NCBI GenBank assembly: GCA_006176705.1
Contig: QRFJ01004307.1
Location: 27,940 to 91,939 of the forward strand
From: Cocos nucifera
Taxonomy: Eukaryota > Streptophyta > Magnoliopsida > Arecales > Arecaceae
DNA length: 64,000 nucleotides
Direction: 5' to 3'
Below, piece by piece: positions 45,234-58,617 of the stretch; position 1 is the first letter of the stretch; each line of letters starts with the position of its first letter. The notes under the pieces are model-generated. The model worked only from the letters and a program-made list of their open reading frames with translations, was not told the DNA's origin and did no database searches. Made by a program: the position numbers and the translations under genes.

Positions 45234-47522
45234 TGAAGGGAAAAATCTTATTTTCCGAGTCAAGTTTGTTGAGATCTGATTGGATCAAGAGAAATATTTC
45301 AAAAAAAAATTTCTAAGATCCTAATTAGATCTAAGACTCTTCAAATTTGATCTTATTTATTTGATAAAATAAAATAAAATAAAAATTAAATTAAATCTAA
45401 TTTAATTATACCTTTATTTTGGGTAATCCAATTATCCTGTGATGATCTCGATGTATGCCCGAGGTTCTGGACGTAGCCATGCAAGCACCTAGTCTCTACC
45501 GATATCCACTCAGATAGGATCAAAAGATCTTTTCCTTCTCAATCAAACTTTCAAAAATTAGATCTAGATCTAATCTTAAAGGTCTTTAGAAACTCTTTTG
45601 AAGAACAACCATTGTCTTTTGCAATAGTGCTGCCTTCTTCCTTTTCTATCGCCTTTCACATGCTCGGATCACACCTAACACATGCCCAAAACCTCATGGG
45701 CATGGAGAGGAGAGAGAGGATTAGAGGGTGGCATGGAGAAGGAGGGAGAAAAGCTTTACGGTATGGGCTAAGGGTAGAAGCTTTTTTTTAGGCATAGATA
45801 TGGTTTATATAAACCCTGTTGTGCCATGCAGTGCCACATCATACTGGCCAATCATGGCTTTTTGTGCAATCAGATCTAAATATGATTGGTGGGATGACAT
45901 CATCTGATCTAATCAGATTAGAATCCCTCAAAACTCTTCTTAGATGGCACCAAGACTAGGTCAAACAAGTCTTCTTGGCGCCATCTAGTTTGATTCCCTG
46001 AAGCAACTGGAGTCCCATCTATATGGGACTCCAAATCTTATCCTCATGGGGCGCACGCCTCCCTAGGCATGCACCCCTTGCCTATCTACTTTTTAGTAGG
46101 GGGACAAGGGCCAAGGCTCTCTCCTATGGGTGCATGACACATGGGCAGATATCTAAGTGTCAAAGGTCAACATTAGACCAAAGTCCAAAGATAAGATTTA
46201 GCAGGTGATGGAAAATGGCAGGTATTGTATCAAATTTATTTTATAAAATAAGATAATCTTTTTCTGATCTAGACAAGCTCCAGTCAGACCAAGTAAAGGT
46301 TTCTGAGTGAGTCCAAATACATTTGACTCAGTCAAGATAAGTTTTAATGATTGTTAATGGAGAACATTAGGCTCAATCGTGTGCTAGCACGATTTTCTTG
46401 AACCTAATTGAATCTTATTGAAATTAATTGAACTGGATTAGTCCAATTGATGATATCCAGATCCAAACCTTTATTTGTGTGATCCAGTTAGGTTCAGTTT
46501 CATATGGTAATGGGATATGTCATGATCTCTATCATCGACATCATCGAAACACCTTTCGATGGATCAGAACTATTTTGATTCAAATAACTAGTATGATCGA
46601 TCATCCAAATCATTCTAATTGCTCCCAAAATTCACCAGTGACACCTAGTAGCATATGGTGGCAACCGATCAGAACTGAAAGTGAACCTCTTGGTGTATTT
46701 TTCATTTGATTAAGTTTCTCTATCTTGAGCTCTGACCGGATTAGGGTTTAGGTGATCTCGTCAAACCCTAATATCCGTCATATGAATTAATTATTCAATT
46801 CAAGTCCAATATGAAAATTATAATAGAAACTCTTTCTATTATTTCACTCTACCATAGCCATGGGGTTTATGGACTTGATTCTCATGATCATCATAGGGCA
46901 CTCCTCTTCTACCAAGGTAGACAAATCTCCTATTGGTGCAATCCAATTCCTACAATGAACATGCTATAGCCAACATACACCTCAGGATTTTGAATGGTTA
47001 GGAGATCGACTTATGGTGTAGCCAAACTATAATACCCTCAAGATGAACTACTGATGCACCTCAAGTCAAAGAACCAGACACACCACTGCAGCTTCAAGCT
47101 AGTCATCGATGAGAAGGTAGACTTCCTTATGACTGCTCGAGATGGTCACGCTTAGTGCCCTCATTCTCTAACAAGTACCTGTACTCTCACTCCGGTGTCT
47201 CTACACCATAAACTCAAGACTCATCTATCCCAAAAAGGTGATCATACACCAACCTTCTAGATCAATCACCATCCTCATGATGATCCGACGGTCGAGAGCA
47301 CTTTATGAGTTAATAATGAAAATTCATGTCTTAAATTTTTAACTTTTGAAAATATGAACTATCATTACCATTAACTCAAGGAATGTATCACAGACACTTT
47401 CAAAAATACATTATGATAGAAAATAAATTATTTTATTATTTATAGTCAAAATTATAATTTTATCCTTAGAAGTGTATTACAAGTGTCAGTCAATCTAACT
47501 TCAAGAGCACACATATCTAACA
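45234..47522 (-). repeat. Copia A4 5' LTR
   Basis: 2289 bp, ending TGTTAGATATGTGTGCTC at 47522 (minus strand). TTTATATAAA near 45804-45813 is the TATA-like site. Frames such as 46023-46208 and 46428-46709 are LTR sequence. Confidence 0.93.
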
Positions 47523-47690
47523 TAGGCAACTAGAGAAGATACTTGTCATGATTCGGTGCACTACCACTCTTAAGGCAGCAAACATATCAGTCATGGCACT
47601 CAAGGTAGGATTCAAAGAGTGCAGGTATTTGGTCAGATGGCTTTTTCTCAAGGTTGATCTTTCTCTTGGTATCTTGGTCAAACCCTAGTC
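47523..47690 (+). pseudogene. T2 reverse-strand gene, continuation after copia A4
   Basis: Begins with the second TAGGC and continues the coiled-coil reading frame left at 37118. A segment reading FKECRYLVRWLFLKVDLSL near 47620-47670 is a plausible C-terminal part. The right boundary with LTR C is uncertain. Confidence 0.55.
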
Positions 47691-48229
47691 AAATCCAATT
47701 TGGTTAGGGATTAGTTGCACCTAATTAGAGGAAAAATTCTAGTCCAACTAGAAATCCAATCTCTCTTTATTAGATCCTAATCCAATTAGGAATTAGGTCA
47801 AACCAAAATCCTAATTAAATAAGAAATTGATCTCCCTCATAATTGGATTATCTCATAAACTAATTGAGCTTGATCTAATGAAGCCTAAATCAAGTCAGAT
47901 TGAGTCCAATTCAATTAGACATGATCTTAGCCTCATTGGTCAATCAAATTAAGCCAATTAGCAATATAATTGCTAATTAATCTTCGTACAATTTACTAAC
48001 TCTTAGTAAGTTTAATAATTATAATTGATTAATCATCAACCATATTGATAATTAGATCTCTCTATGAATCATAATCATAGATCAACAATCTGATCAGATA
48101 AGGACATCTTTTGTATATGACCCTATAGGTTCTATTCTATCTAGTTGTGAGATATGCTATAATCTTTATCATAATATCATCAAAACCTTTTTTAATGGAT
48201 TGGAATGATTCCAACTCTGTCCATCAAGG
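47691..48229 (-). repeat. LTR remnant C, lower part
   Basis: Minus-oriented LTR-like sequence. The stretch 48100-48229 resembles the family A LTR block around 24330-24480 (the TATGATAGAGAT and CATCGAAAGG regions). It is cut at 48229 by copia D and resumes at 58618. The lower boundary is not visible: no TG...CA end was found, so the remnant may be truncated or very diverged. The rest of this stretch (47691-48100) is AT-rich with no gene. Confidence 0.5.
48225..48229. repeat. Target-site duplication of copia D, left
   Basis: CAAGG, identical to 58613-58617. Confidence 0.92.
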
Positions 48230-50410
48230 TGTTGGAAATAGTGTTCCAAAGCCAATCGTTAGCCTATTGATGATTAAGCTATTTCATGTAATTGTATATA
48301 AATTATTAGTTGAATAAAAGTTATTCTAACTTTTTCATCATAAATCTTTCATCTTCTAATGAACTCCTATCTATTATGATGAAGTTCTTAGAACTATTTA
48401 GAATCGACAAAGAAGGATTTATCGTTTAAGCCTTAAATATGTTCACGATCAAATAATATATTATTATCAAGAATGATAATGTTTATCGAGTATAGATCGG
48501 TGTATGCCATATAAGTTGGTTATCCTCTTAACCAAGGAGTGTGGAGATACTAATATGGCATGCAGATGAGATGTAGGGATAGATCTGCACTAAACGTGAT
48601 CAACTTTTGAGCTTTTCTACTATTAAGAATTGCTCTGATGGAATAAGCACATAAGTGTCCCTCTGACTTGAGATCACTATGGTGACTTCCAAGCAACTCA
48701 CTGTGCTTTGTTATCTGAATTTTTAATTTAATGATGGAAGATTTTTAGGTACAGTCAAATACTTGAGGAGTCGGTTAATGAATCAAGATGGGATTGACCA
48801 TTCCTAGACTCAAAAGTTATATTCAATAGTATTTCAATTTAGCAAAGTCTTGATTAGGATAGTTCGAGTGAAGGATCACAGGGCTAATTGCTTTGAGATA
48901 CGATTTGGATATATCTTTCAGAGTTGATAGTTAAACCCTGAGTCATCCTATGCACAGAGGTCAAAGGGATGAATTATGCGATAACCATATTCTCATAGAT
49001 TCTAAATATTATGATTGTACTATTTGGTCTATTCAGACGTCGGGTACCATTGCTAGATGGTCACTTTGATTAGTATAGAAAATTGATTCCTATTCTACTA
49101 GCTTAGGTTCAAACCTGCAAGGTCACACATACTAGCGGTTCCTACTCGATCTAATGGTTGATCTAGAAATATTTAATTAATAAATTTGATTACTAATTAA
49201 CTCAATCTAATTGAGTGATTATTTTTGCATTAAGACCAATTGAATTAGATTCATTTGGATTTGACCTGATTATGTTATAAGATGATCTAATCGTCAAGAA
49301 GGTTTAATCTCTGATTTGATCAAGAGTTTGGTTTGATTAATTTCTAACTTGATTAGAATTTAATTGAGCCTAATTAAGCCTAAATAAGTTAGATTTAATC
49401 TAGTCTAATTAGATCTAACTAATTTGGATTGGATTGGTTCAATTGGATGATAAATAATAGATTAGTTTGACTAGTCTTTCCATGTGCCACATCATCCTTT
49501 GCTTTGCGCCATACTATCTCCATCAGAAAGAGGTTTCTCATGAATATTTTTTCCATGCAAGGGAGGGCGTGCGTTCTCCCTTTTCATGTGCCATATAAAT
49601 TAGGTTTAATCTGCTTACAAGTTCAATTCAAATAGGATTTGAGTTTGAATGGGTAACCACTTGATCTAAACCTTTCTCTCACACCTCTCTTTGTTTATGC
49701 GATCTATAAAATATTTGATTTTATGGGCATGCATAATATAGAGAACCCAATGAAGAGAGGAGAGAGCAATGGAGAGAAGAGAAAGTCTCTTCTCTGCGTG
49801 CATGAGAAAAACCAAAAAAGAAAGAGTTTTAGGCACAAGGGTATTTGGGTGAGTGCATACCCTAGAATCTATCTAGGGTTTGGGATTTAGATCTATGAGG
49901 AATGAGAGTCATGAGTACATAGATCTTGATGAAAATCTCTGCTAAATCTCTTTTATGTTTATTGGGATCCGGAGCATCTGAAGACCTAGTGAAGAAGATC
50001 AAAAGAGTTTGATCCGAAACAACCTACAAAGACTTCTACACGAGCTAGCACTCGAGAGGAGTTGATCGAGATCAGGGCCTTATGTGGATTACCCATGGAG
50101 GATAGATGTGAGTGTGGCTGCATCACAGTGATAAGATCTACATCAAGAAGATCAGATTGCAGTATTCATCTATCCGCAAAAAGGTAACATGTTCTGAACA
50201 CATAAACCAGTAAAAATAGTTTTATTGCAGTTGCTATTTTTTTTTTAGATAATAATGTATATATGATACATTAAATCTTATAACATGTAGGGTTTTTAGA
50301 TTAGATCTATAACTCTTACTATTAATATGATTAATAATTTCATCATTGCATATATTTTTCAAAAAAAAAAATTTGAATGTAGAGCTAGAAACCCTGCGTG
50401 CACTCCTTCA
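48230..50410 (+). repeat. Copia D 5' LTR
   Basis: 2181 bp. Begins with a hairpin TTGGAA-ATAGTG-TTCCAA (48232-48249). The CTATAAAATA near 49706-49715 is a TATA-like site, followed by a GA-rich stretch (49750-49830). Confidence 0.92.
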
Positions 50411-50412
50411 AT

Positions 50413-50424
50413 TGGTATCAGAGC
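50413..50424 (+). promoter_or_regulatory. Copia D primer-binding site
   Basis: TGGTATCAGAGC two bases after the LTR. Confidence 0.9.
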
Positions 50425-52461
50425 AGCAGGTTCTTGGATGTATTATATATGCATCATATATATTATTTTTAAATTATATCTAAATGATAATTTGATCTAA
50501 AAAATAAAAATGATGATCGCATGGACTGTAGGTTGTCCTGCTGTAAGGTTTATCCCTCACAGTGGAAAGATTATCCTGGTATATTGTGATCTAGAAAATT
50601 GATCATAAAAACTTTAGATTAGATTTAATGATTTTTATGATGTGTTTAAAGCTTTTAATCTAACTTTTATCATGAAAAAGTGTTTAGAATAGATCTAAAT
50701 AATTTCATGATTTTTATGTGGAGTTCATAGTTTTAGATTAAACCTGAATAGATCTTAGAAAGCTTCTGTTCATCAATCGAGTCGGCTCTCTCAGGAATCA
50801 AGCCAGCTCGACCAGCATGCCAGCATGATACAGTTTCTAGATTGATGCTCCAACCGGCTTAGTCAGGAGCCGAGATGACTTGGCTTCAATTCGGACTGGC
50901 TTGGATGGGATCCGAGCCTACCCGATGGGAAAGATGGCCAATGGGCCCTCTACCCGAGCTGGCTATCTCAAAAATTGAGCCAGCTCAACTTTTGCTTAGG
51001 CCAACTCGGATAGGATCCGCGCCAGCCCCATTTAGAAGTTGGCTGAATGTCATATTTTGCTGGTTTTATATGATCAAACCTACATCTAATGCTTGTTTAA
51101 GAAATAAGCTGATCCATTTTTGAAATGAGTTGACCTATTTAGTGAAACAGTGCTAGGATGTAAAGGACCTTTCTAAACTTTTGAAAAATATTTTTGAAAT
51201 TTTGAACCCCAACCCTCAGTCCTAAAACTTAATTTAGAATTAAGCATGATGAATTAGGCTCTAAAATTATGAATTAAAGATTCTAAGTCATTGATCATAA
51301 AATGTGGGTTATCGGATTAGTCGAATTAGGTCCATTAATTGGGTTAGACCTATGATTAGTTAAAAAATAGACTAAATTAGAGTAATTGATCAAATCTAAC
51401 CAAATGTTGATTTAGATTAGATCAAGGATTCTTTAGACCAAATTACAGTAGTTGTAGTTGGTTAAGCTCATGCCTTTAATGAGCACCAAATGGGCTTGAT
51501 TCATGGCTATGCGGTCGAACCTAAAATTGTTAGGATGGTCAAAATTAAAACTAATAAATCAGATGGTGTCTAAGATAAGTCTGGCAGCTTAGACCAGTGA
51601 TTTTTTATTGGAAGCTACTCGCACAGATTTGATCTTTGATGAGTTAATGGAATATCCCTTCCACTAATCTCACTTACTTGGCCATCCTGGTGAATTAGGT
51701 TTTGATTAGACCACTTGGTGATTTGGGCTTACCGATGTTAATTAGGTAAATCAATTTGATTGATTTAGGTGCTCCTAATGCCGGCTTTAATTAGGTTCTT
51801 ATTCATCTGACTTGGTGAAGTTAGTGGGAGGATCTAATTGGCTGATTAATTCTTCTTAAAATTGATTAATAAAATTTTCTAAAATTATTAGATACTTAAA
51901 ATGATAAAGTTATGATGATAACTAAGTCATAACCTTCCATTAAGTTGAGTGATAATGGGTCCATTAGTTTAATAATCATTGGAGGTCCAAAGATCTGATG
52001 CTTATTGACCAATGAAATTATCATTCATAATATAGCAATTTGGTCGTGTCTTTCTAATGGTGGTCAGGTTCGTCGGCCAAAGTCGGGCTTGATCATTCAT
52101 TGGTCTAATGCACCAAATGTGGTCATATTAATAGTTGGACCTAACTTGATCATTTTAGTGGAAGCCAAAGCCTACTGATTAGACTTTCAGAGCAAAAATT
52201 AAATTACTAGAAGTTGTTTGGTGAAATAATTGATTATGAACCTATCCATAGGTGCACATGATTTGACCAACCAAAGTTGGGCTCGTGTGTAGTCTATGTG
52301 GATTCTAGTACCCACTAAGAAATTAGGGATAATTTCTTGAATTGAAGGTAGAGTCTATCGATTCAAACAAAATAGTAGAAGAACCTTTATAATAAAGTCC
52401 AAGTCTCTAGAGTAAATAATTCATATACTAATTAGGTCTATGGGATTTCTTTTGCATAGAA
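50425..52461 (+). other. Copia D leader
   Basis: About 2 kb of untranslated sequence. It has a CAGCTCGACC/AGCCGGCT-rich stretch at 50770-51040 that repeats the theme [AG]AGCC[AG]GCTC; the open frame 50875-51123 lies in it and is probably fortuitous. No counterpart of the family A leader stem-loop was seen. Confidence 0.6.
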
Positions 52462-55400
52462 ATGGCCACTACCTTATCGCTCTAGTCATTGTTGGACAAT
52501 GACAAACTCATGGGATCCAAGTTCAATAGCTGGTATCGAAAGTTGAAGATCATCCTGGAGCATGAACGGATCTTATATGTATTGATTGATCCGAGACTTG
52601 AGGAGCCAGCCTTGAATGCTATTAAGATGGTAAGAGACACTTACTAGAAGTGGCTCAATGACCGCACTATCGTTCGATGGATTATGCTGGTAGCAATGAA
52701 TGATGAGTTCATCCACAAGTTTGAAAAAGCCTAGCCCGAGAAGATAATTTAAATGTTGAACAACTCCTTTGGCATGCTTGACGATGTTGAAAGGTATAAG
52801 ACTAGTTGTGCCATTTTCAATGCTCATAAGAGAGGCAGGGCGTCAGTCACTGATCATGTATTGTACATGATCGAGATGATTGAATGCCTGAGTATGCTGG
52901 ATTTTTTTCTGCATGAGTAGCTCGGGAAGGATGCAATCCTAAATTCATTGTCCAAGTTCTTCCTCCCATTCCTTACTCATTTCAAAATGACAAAGCTTGC
53001 AGTGAACAACCATGGATTATTAGGGTTACTGCAGAATTTTGAGAAGGATCATTAACTCCAAAAGGGGTCGATGAATGTAGTGGAAGGATCTTCTTCTAGT
53101 TGATCCTTTAAGAAAGAAAAGAAGAATAAGAAGAAGAAGAACAAGAAGGTGCAGCCTCATGCTGGGATGTCAGCACAGGGTCAGACCAAGAAGTACAAGC
53201 TCGATCAGAGCTAGATGAAATGCTTCTTTTCTAAGAAATAGGGGCACTGAAAGCATAATTATCCTCAGTATATTGCCTTACTGGATCCAAACAGACCAAG
53301 AAGGAAGCAAGTAGTTGCTGTGCAAGATAATTATATGACAACCCCTTGCAACTTCTTAATTTATGAGACTACTATCTGGGTATTAGATATTGGAAGCTCT
53401 TATCATATTTGTAATTCGATGCAGGATTTATAGATCAGTAAGAGATTTGGTAAAGGAGAGAAATTTCTGAATGTTGGAAATAAAAGACAAGTTCTAGTTC
53501 TAGCTTTAGAAATTATGAACCTTGTAATCAATTCTCATAGAGTTATTCTTAGTGATCGTCACTTTCATCCAAATTTTTTATTAAATATAAATTCTGTAGG
53601 CCTTTTGGCTAAGAATAGTTATCAGTTTTCAATAAAAGTAAATTTTTATGATATCATTTTGAATAATGTTATAGTTTATGTTAGATAATTGAATAATAGA
53701 ATATATCTATTATTACAACCTGTTAACATAGTCCAAACCATCGATAAATGCCCTTGATTAGATAAAGTATCAGAAGTCTATCCTTGGCATTATAGGCGAG
53801 GTCACATCAATAAGAATAGAATAAATAAGTTGGTTTAAGAAGAAATTCTTGAGGTTAGTGATTGTGAAACTCCTCCAACCTGTGAGTCTAGTCTTCTTGA
53901 AAAAATGATCAAGTCATCTTTTATTGAAAAGGGTGAACATGCCAGTGAACTCCTAGGTCTAGTACATATTAATATATGTGGATCCTTGAGCACAAGTGCT
54001 AGAGGTGGATATTTCTACTTCATAACCTTCATAGATGATCTATCTAGGTATGGGTATGTCTATTTAATGAAGAATAAGTTGGAGTTGTTTGAAATATTCA
54101 AACTATTCCATAATTAGGTAGAAAAGTAAACTAAAAAGAATATTAAAACTCTTCAATCTGATCGAGGGGGTGAGTATCTTTCTAGTGAATTTTTGACATA
54201 TCTTAAGGAGAACGAAATTCTTTCCCGATGGACTCCTCCTAGAACACCACAGCATAATGGTGTATCTGAAAGGAGGAATTGAATCCTGTTGGACATGATT
54301 TGATCTATGATGGGATTTGCCAGTCTACAGATCTTCCTTTAGGGATATGCGCTCGAGTCAACTTGTTATATTCTGAATAGGATTTTGACTAAGTCTATTT
54401 CTAAAATCCCATATGAGATGTGGATAGGACGTAAACCAATACTCTCGCACCTTAGGATTTGGGGGTGTCCGGCTTATATCAAACATTTAGTAACGGACAA
54501 GCTCGGACCTAGGTTTGACAAGTGTAGCTTTATAAGGTACCCAAAAGAGATCAATGGGTATTACTTCTACCTAGTTGATGAATAAAATGTATTTGTCAGT
54601 CTTAAGGCAGTCTTTTTAGAAGGAAAGTTCCTTGGTGAAGGGACTAATGCCTCTAAGGTCGAGCTTGAGAAAGTTTGATAGGTGGAAGAATCGATACTAG
54701 TAGCTGTACCTGAACTGGATTTGATTCGATCAGACCCAAAGCCTACTGAACCTGCACCCTTAAGGCGATCTAATAGAGTACCACATCAATCGGATAGATA
54801 CTATGGTTTCTTAGTCTGAGATGGATTTCCTATCGATCTCGATGAGAATGATGAGGATCCGATTACCTACATGGATGCAATGCAGAGACCCGACTCTAAA
54901 AAATGGCTTGATGCCATGCAATCAGAAATGAAGTCCATGAAGGTCAATGATATATGGACATTGGTTGACTCATCCAAAGGGATAAAATCCATAGGATGTA
55001 AGTGGATCTTCAAAAAAAAAAAGGCGCAGATGGAAAGGTGAAGATCTATAAAGCTTGTCTAGTTGCTAAGGGGTATCGTCAATGTTATGATATTGATTAT
55101 GATGAGATGTTTTTCTTATGGCAATGCTCAAGTTAATTCGGATTTTGCTTGCGATAGCTGTGCATCTGGACTATGAAATCTGATAAATGAATGTGAAAAT
55201 AATTTTTCTAAATGGAGATCTAGATGAAGAGGGGTATATGATACAACCTGAAGATTTCACATTCACAGATGAGTCTAAGATGTGTAAGCTTCAAAAGTTC
55301 ATTTATGGACTGAAGCAAGCTTGTCGAAGTTGGAACATACATTTTGATAGGATGATCAAGATGTATGGCTTTGTTAAGAATGAAGAAGAGCCTGCATATA

Positions 55401-56427
55401 TAAGTGGGCTAATGGTCCAGTAGTTGTATTCCTCATTTTGTATGTGGATGTCATTCTCTTAATCGAGAATGATGTCCCTATATTACAAGGAATAAAGATC
55501 TAGCTATCATCATAGTTCTCCATGAAGGATCTGGGAGAAGCTTCCTACATCCTAGGGATGAAGATCTATAGAAATAGATCTAAAAGATTGCTTGGATTGT
55601 CCCAGTCCACGTATATTGATGCTGTGCTGAAGAGGTTTAGCATGGAGAATTTTAAGAAAGACTATCTACTGATAGGCTATGGAATTTTTCTCTCGAAGAG
55701 GAATTGTTCAACAGCACCTCAAGAGAGAGAGCATATGAGTACAATTTTATATGCTTCAGTAATGGGTTCTATCATGTACGTCATGATATGTATGAGACCA
55801 AATATGGCATACTCACTAAGGGTAGTGAGTAGATACCAATCTATTCTAGGAGAGAACTATTGGAAGGTTGTTAAAACTATCTTGAAGTATTTGAGAAATA
55901 CTAAGGACTAGTGGCTTATTTATGGTGAGTCAAACTTGAAACTTATGGAATTTATAGACTCTAATTTCTAGTATGATCATGATAATAGCAAGAGTGTGTT
56001 GGGGTATGTGTTTATCCTTAATGGTGGAGTTGTCTGCTGGAAAAGTTTCAAGAAGTACACTATGGCCAATTCAGTATGCGAGACGAAGTATGTTACTGCA
56101 TCAAATGCTGCCAAAAAAGTGGTGTGGCTAAAGAAGTTCATCATCAAGCTTCGAGTAGCACCCTTCCTTGATAGTCCAGTTCTGCTAATCTGCAATAGCT
56201 CTGAAGCCATTTCTCAGGTGAAAAAATCGAAAGCACACCAATGGACAAAGTATATTCTACACTGCTTCTACCTTGTCTGGAAGATCGTCGATCGAGGTGA
56301 TGTCAATCTTCAGAAGATCGATGAGAAGGAGAACCTAATTGACTCATTCACTAAAGCTATTATGGTAAAGAAGTTCGATGATTTCAAGTTGAAGATGAGT
56401 ATATGATATTGCACCGATTGGCTTTAG
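52462..56427 (+). pseudogene. Copia D gag-pol remnant
   Basis: The ATG at 52462 opens gag; after a stop, LLDNDKLMGSNFNSWYRKLK is visible near 52497. A Lys-rich segment (53110-53150) precedes a broken zinc knuckle (CFFSKK, then stops, near 53222). The protease site near 53385 reads LDIGSSYH in place of LDSGSS. Integrase is open at 53905-54117 and around 54150-54300 (SDRGGEYLS, NGVSERRN). RT shows KMCKLQKFIYGLKQA near 55279 and YVDVILL near 55440 in place of YVDDILL. RNase H runs to TAG at 56425-56427 with a premature TGA near 56404. Non-functional. Confidence 0.87.
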
Positions 56428-56441
56428 GCCAAGTGGGAGAT
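56428..56441 (+). promoter_or_regulatory. Copia D polypurine tract
   Basis: GCCAAGTGGGAGAT directly before the 3' LTR. Confidence 0.85.
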
Positions 56442-58612
56442 TGTTGGGAATAGTGTCCCAAAGCCAATCGTCAGTCTGTTGATGATTGAGCTATTTCATG
56501 TAATTATATATGAATTATTAATTGAATAAAAGTTATTTTGATTTTTTCATCATAAATCTTTCATCTTCTAATCAACTCCTGTCTATTATGATGAAGTTCT
56601 TAGGACTATTTAGAATCGACAAAGAAGGATTTGTCATTTAGTCTTTAAATATGTTCGTGATCAAATGATACATTGTTATCAAGGACGACAATATTTATTG
56701 AGTATAGATCGATGTGTGCCATATAAGTTGGTTGTCCTCTTAACTAAAGAGTGTGGAGACACTGGTATGGCATGCAGGTGAGATGTAGGGGTACATCTAC
56801 ACTAAATATGACCAACTTTGGAGCTTTTTTGTTGTCAAGAATTGCTTTGATGGAATATGGGTATAAGTGTCCCTCCAACCTAAGATCACCATGGTGACTT
56901 TCAAGCAACTCACTATGCTTTGGTGCTGAACTATCTAAATTTCTAATTTAGTGATTGAAGATTACTGGATACAGTCAAGTACTTGGAAAGTCAATGCATG
57001 AATCAAGATGGGATTGACCACTCCTGGACTCAGGAGCTGTGTTCAATAGTATTTCAATTTAAAAAAGCTTTGGCTAGGATAGTCCTAATGAAGGGTCACA
57101 AGACTGATTCCTTTGAGACATGATTTGGATGTATTTTTCAAGGTTGACAATTAAACCCTAAGTCATCTGATGCATAGAGGTCAAAGGAAAGAATTATATG
57201 GTAACCATATTCATGTAGATTTTGAATTTATGATTGCACTATTTAGTCTATCCGAACATCGGATAATATTACTAGATAATCACTTCGATTAGCACAAAAA
57301 ATTGGTACCTGTGCTACCGGCTTATGCTCGAACCTATAGGGTCACACATACTAGAGATTCCTACTCGATCTAATGGCTGATCTAAAGAAGTTTAATTAGT
57401 GAATTTAATCACTAATTAACTCAATTTGATTGAGTGATTATTTTTGGATCAAGACCAATTGAATTGGATTCATTTGGATTTGATCTGATTAGGTTATAAG
57501 ATGATCTAATCATCAAGAAGGTTTAATCTCTAATTTGATCAGGAGTTTGGCTTGATTAATTTTGGATTTGATTAGGATTTAACTGAGCCTAATTAAGCCT
57601 AAATAAGTTGGATTTAATCTGGTCTAATTGTACCTAACCAATTTGGATTGGATTGGTTCAATTGGATGATAAACAATAGACTAGTTTGACTAGTCTTCCC
57701 ATGCACCACATCACCCTTTGTTTTATGCCACACTATCTCCACGACAAAGAGATTTCTCATGAATATTTTTTCCATGCAAGGGAAGGCATGCGTTCTCCCT
57801 TCTCATGCATCATATGGATTAGGTTTAATCTAATTAAAAGTTCAATTCAAATAGGATTTGAGTTTGAATGGATAACCACTTGATCTAAACCTTTCGCTCA
57901 TACCTCTCTTTGTTTGTGTGATCTATAAAATGTTTGATTTTATGGGCATGTAGAATGTAGATAACCCAATGAAGAGAGGAGAGAGCAATGGAGAGAAGAG
58001 AAAGTCTCTTCTTTGCATGCATGAGAAAAATCAGAAAAGAAAGAGTTCTAGGTGCAAGGGTATTTGGGTGAGTGCAAACCCTAGAATCTATCTAGATTTT
58101 GGGATTTAGATCTATGAGGAATGAGAGTCGTGAGTACATAGATCTTGGTGAAAACTTTTTCTAAATCTCTTCTACATTCATTAGGATCCAGAGCATTCGA
58201 AGATCCGATGAAGAAGATCAAAAGAGTTTGATCTGCATCAGCCTACAAATACTTCTACATGAGCTAGCACTCGAGAGGAGTTGATCGAGATCAGGGCCTC
58301 ATGTGGATTACCCATGGGGGCCAAACACGTGTGTGGCTGCATCACGATGATCAGATCTATACCGAGGAGATCAAATTATGGAGTTCATCTATCCGCATAA
58401 AGATAACGTGTTCTGAACACGTAGAGCAGTAAAAATAGTTTTACTACAGTTGCTATTTTTATTTTCAGATATGCATGCATATATGAAACATTAGATCCTA
58501 TATCATGTAGGGTTTTTCTTATTATTAATATGATTAATAATTTTTTCACTGCGTATATTTTTTAAAAAATATTTTCGAAAGTAGAGCTAGAAATCCTGCA
58601 CGCTCTCCTTCA
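56442..58612 (+). repeat. Copia D 3' LTR
   Basis: 2171 bp, clearly the pair of 48230-50410 but with many differences (very roughly one base in ten by eye), so D is older than A2. Begins with hairpin TTGGGA-ATAGTG-TCCCAA (56444-56461). Confidence 0.92.
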
Positions 58613-58617
58613 CAAGG
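58613..58617. repeat. Target-site duplication of copia D, right
   Basis: CAAGG, identical to 48225-48229. Confidence 0.92.

Larger units (their letters stand above)
37119..47522 (-). mobile_element. Copia element A4, complete structure, minus strand (10,404 bp)
   Basis: LTRs 37119-39391 (3') and 45234-47522 (5') with TG...CA ends, primer-binding site, polypurine tract and TAGGC duplication. Same family and gene order as A2, but the two LTRs differ much more and gag-pol is heavily decayed, so the insertion is older than A2. Confidence 0.95.
48230..58612 (+). mobile_element. Copia element D, complete structure (10,383 bp)
   Basis: A different copia family from A and B: LTRs 48230-50410 and 56442-58612 begin TGTTGG[AG]AATAGTG, with TCCTTCA ends. 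Primer-binding site, polypurine tract and a CAAGG duplication are present. Gag and pol are diverged from family A and full of stops. Confidence 0.93.

Noticed and set aside
50875..51123. 82-codon frame in the copia D leader as a small gene
   Set aside because: No start context, no homolog recognised, and sits in a repetitive GC-richer stretch of untranslated leader.
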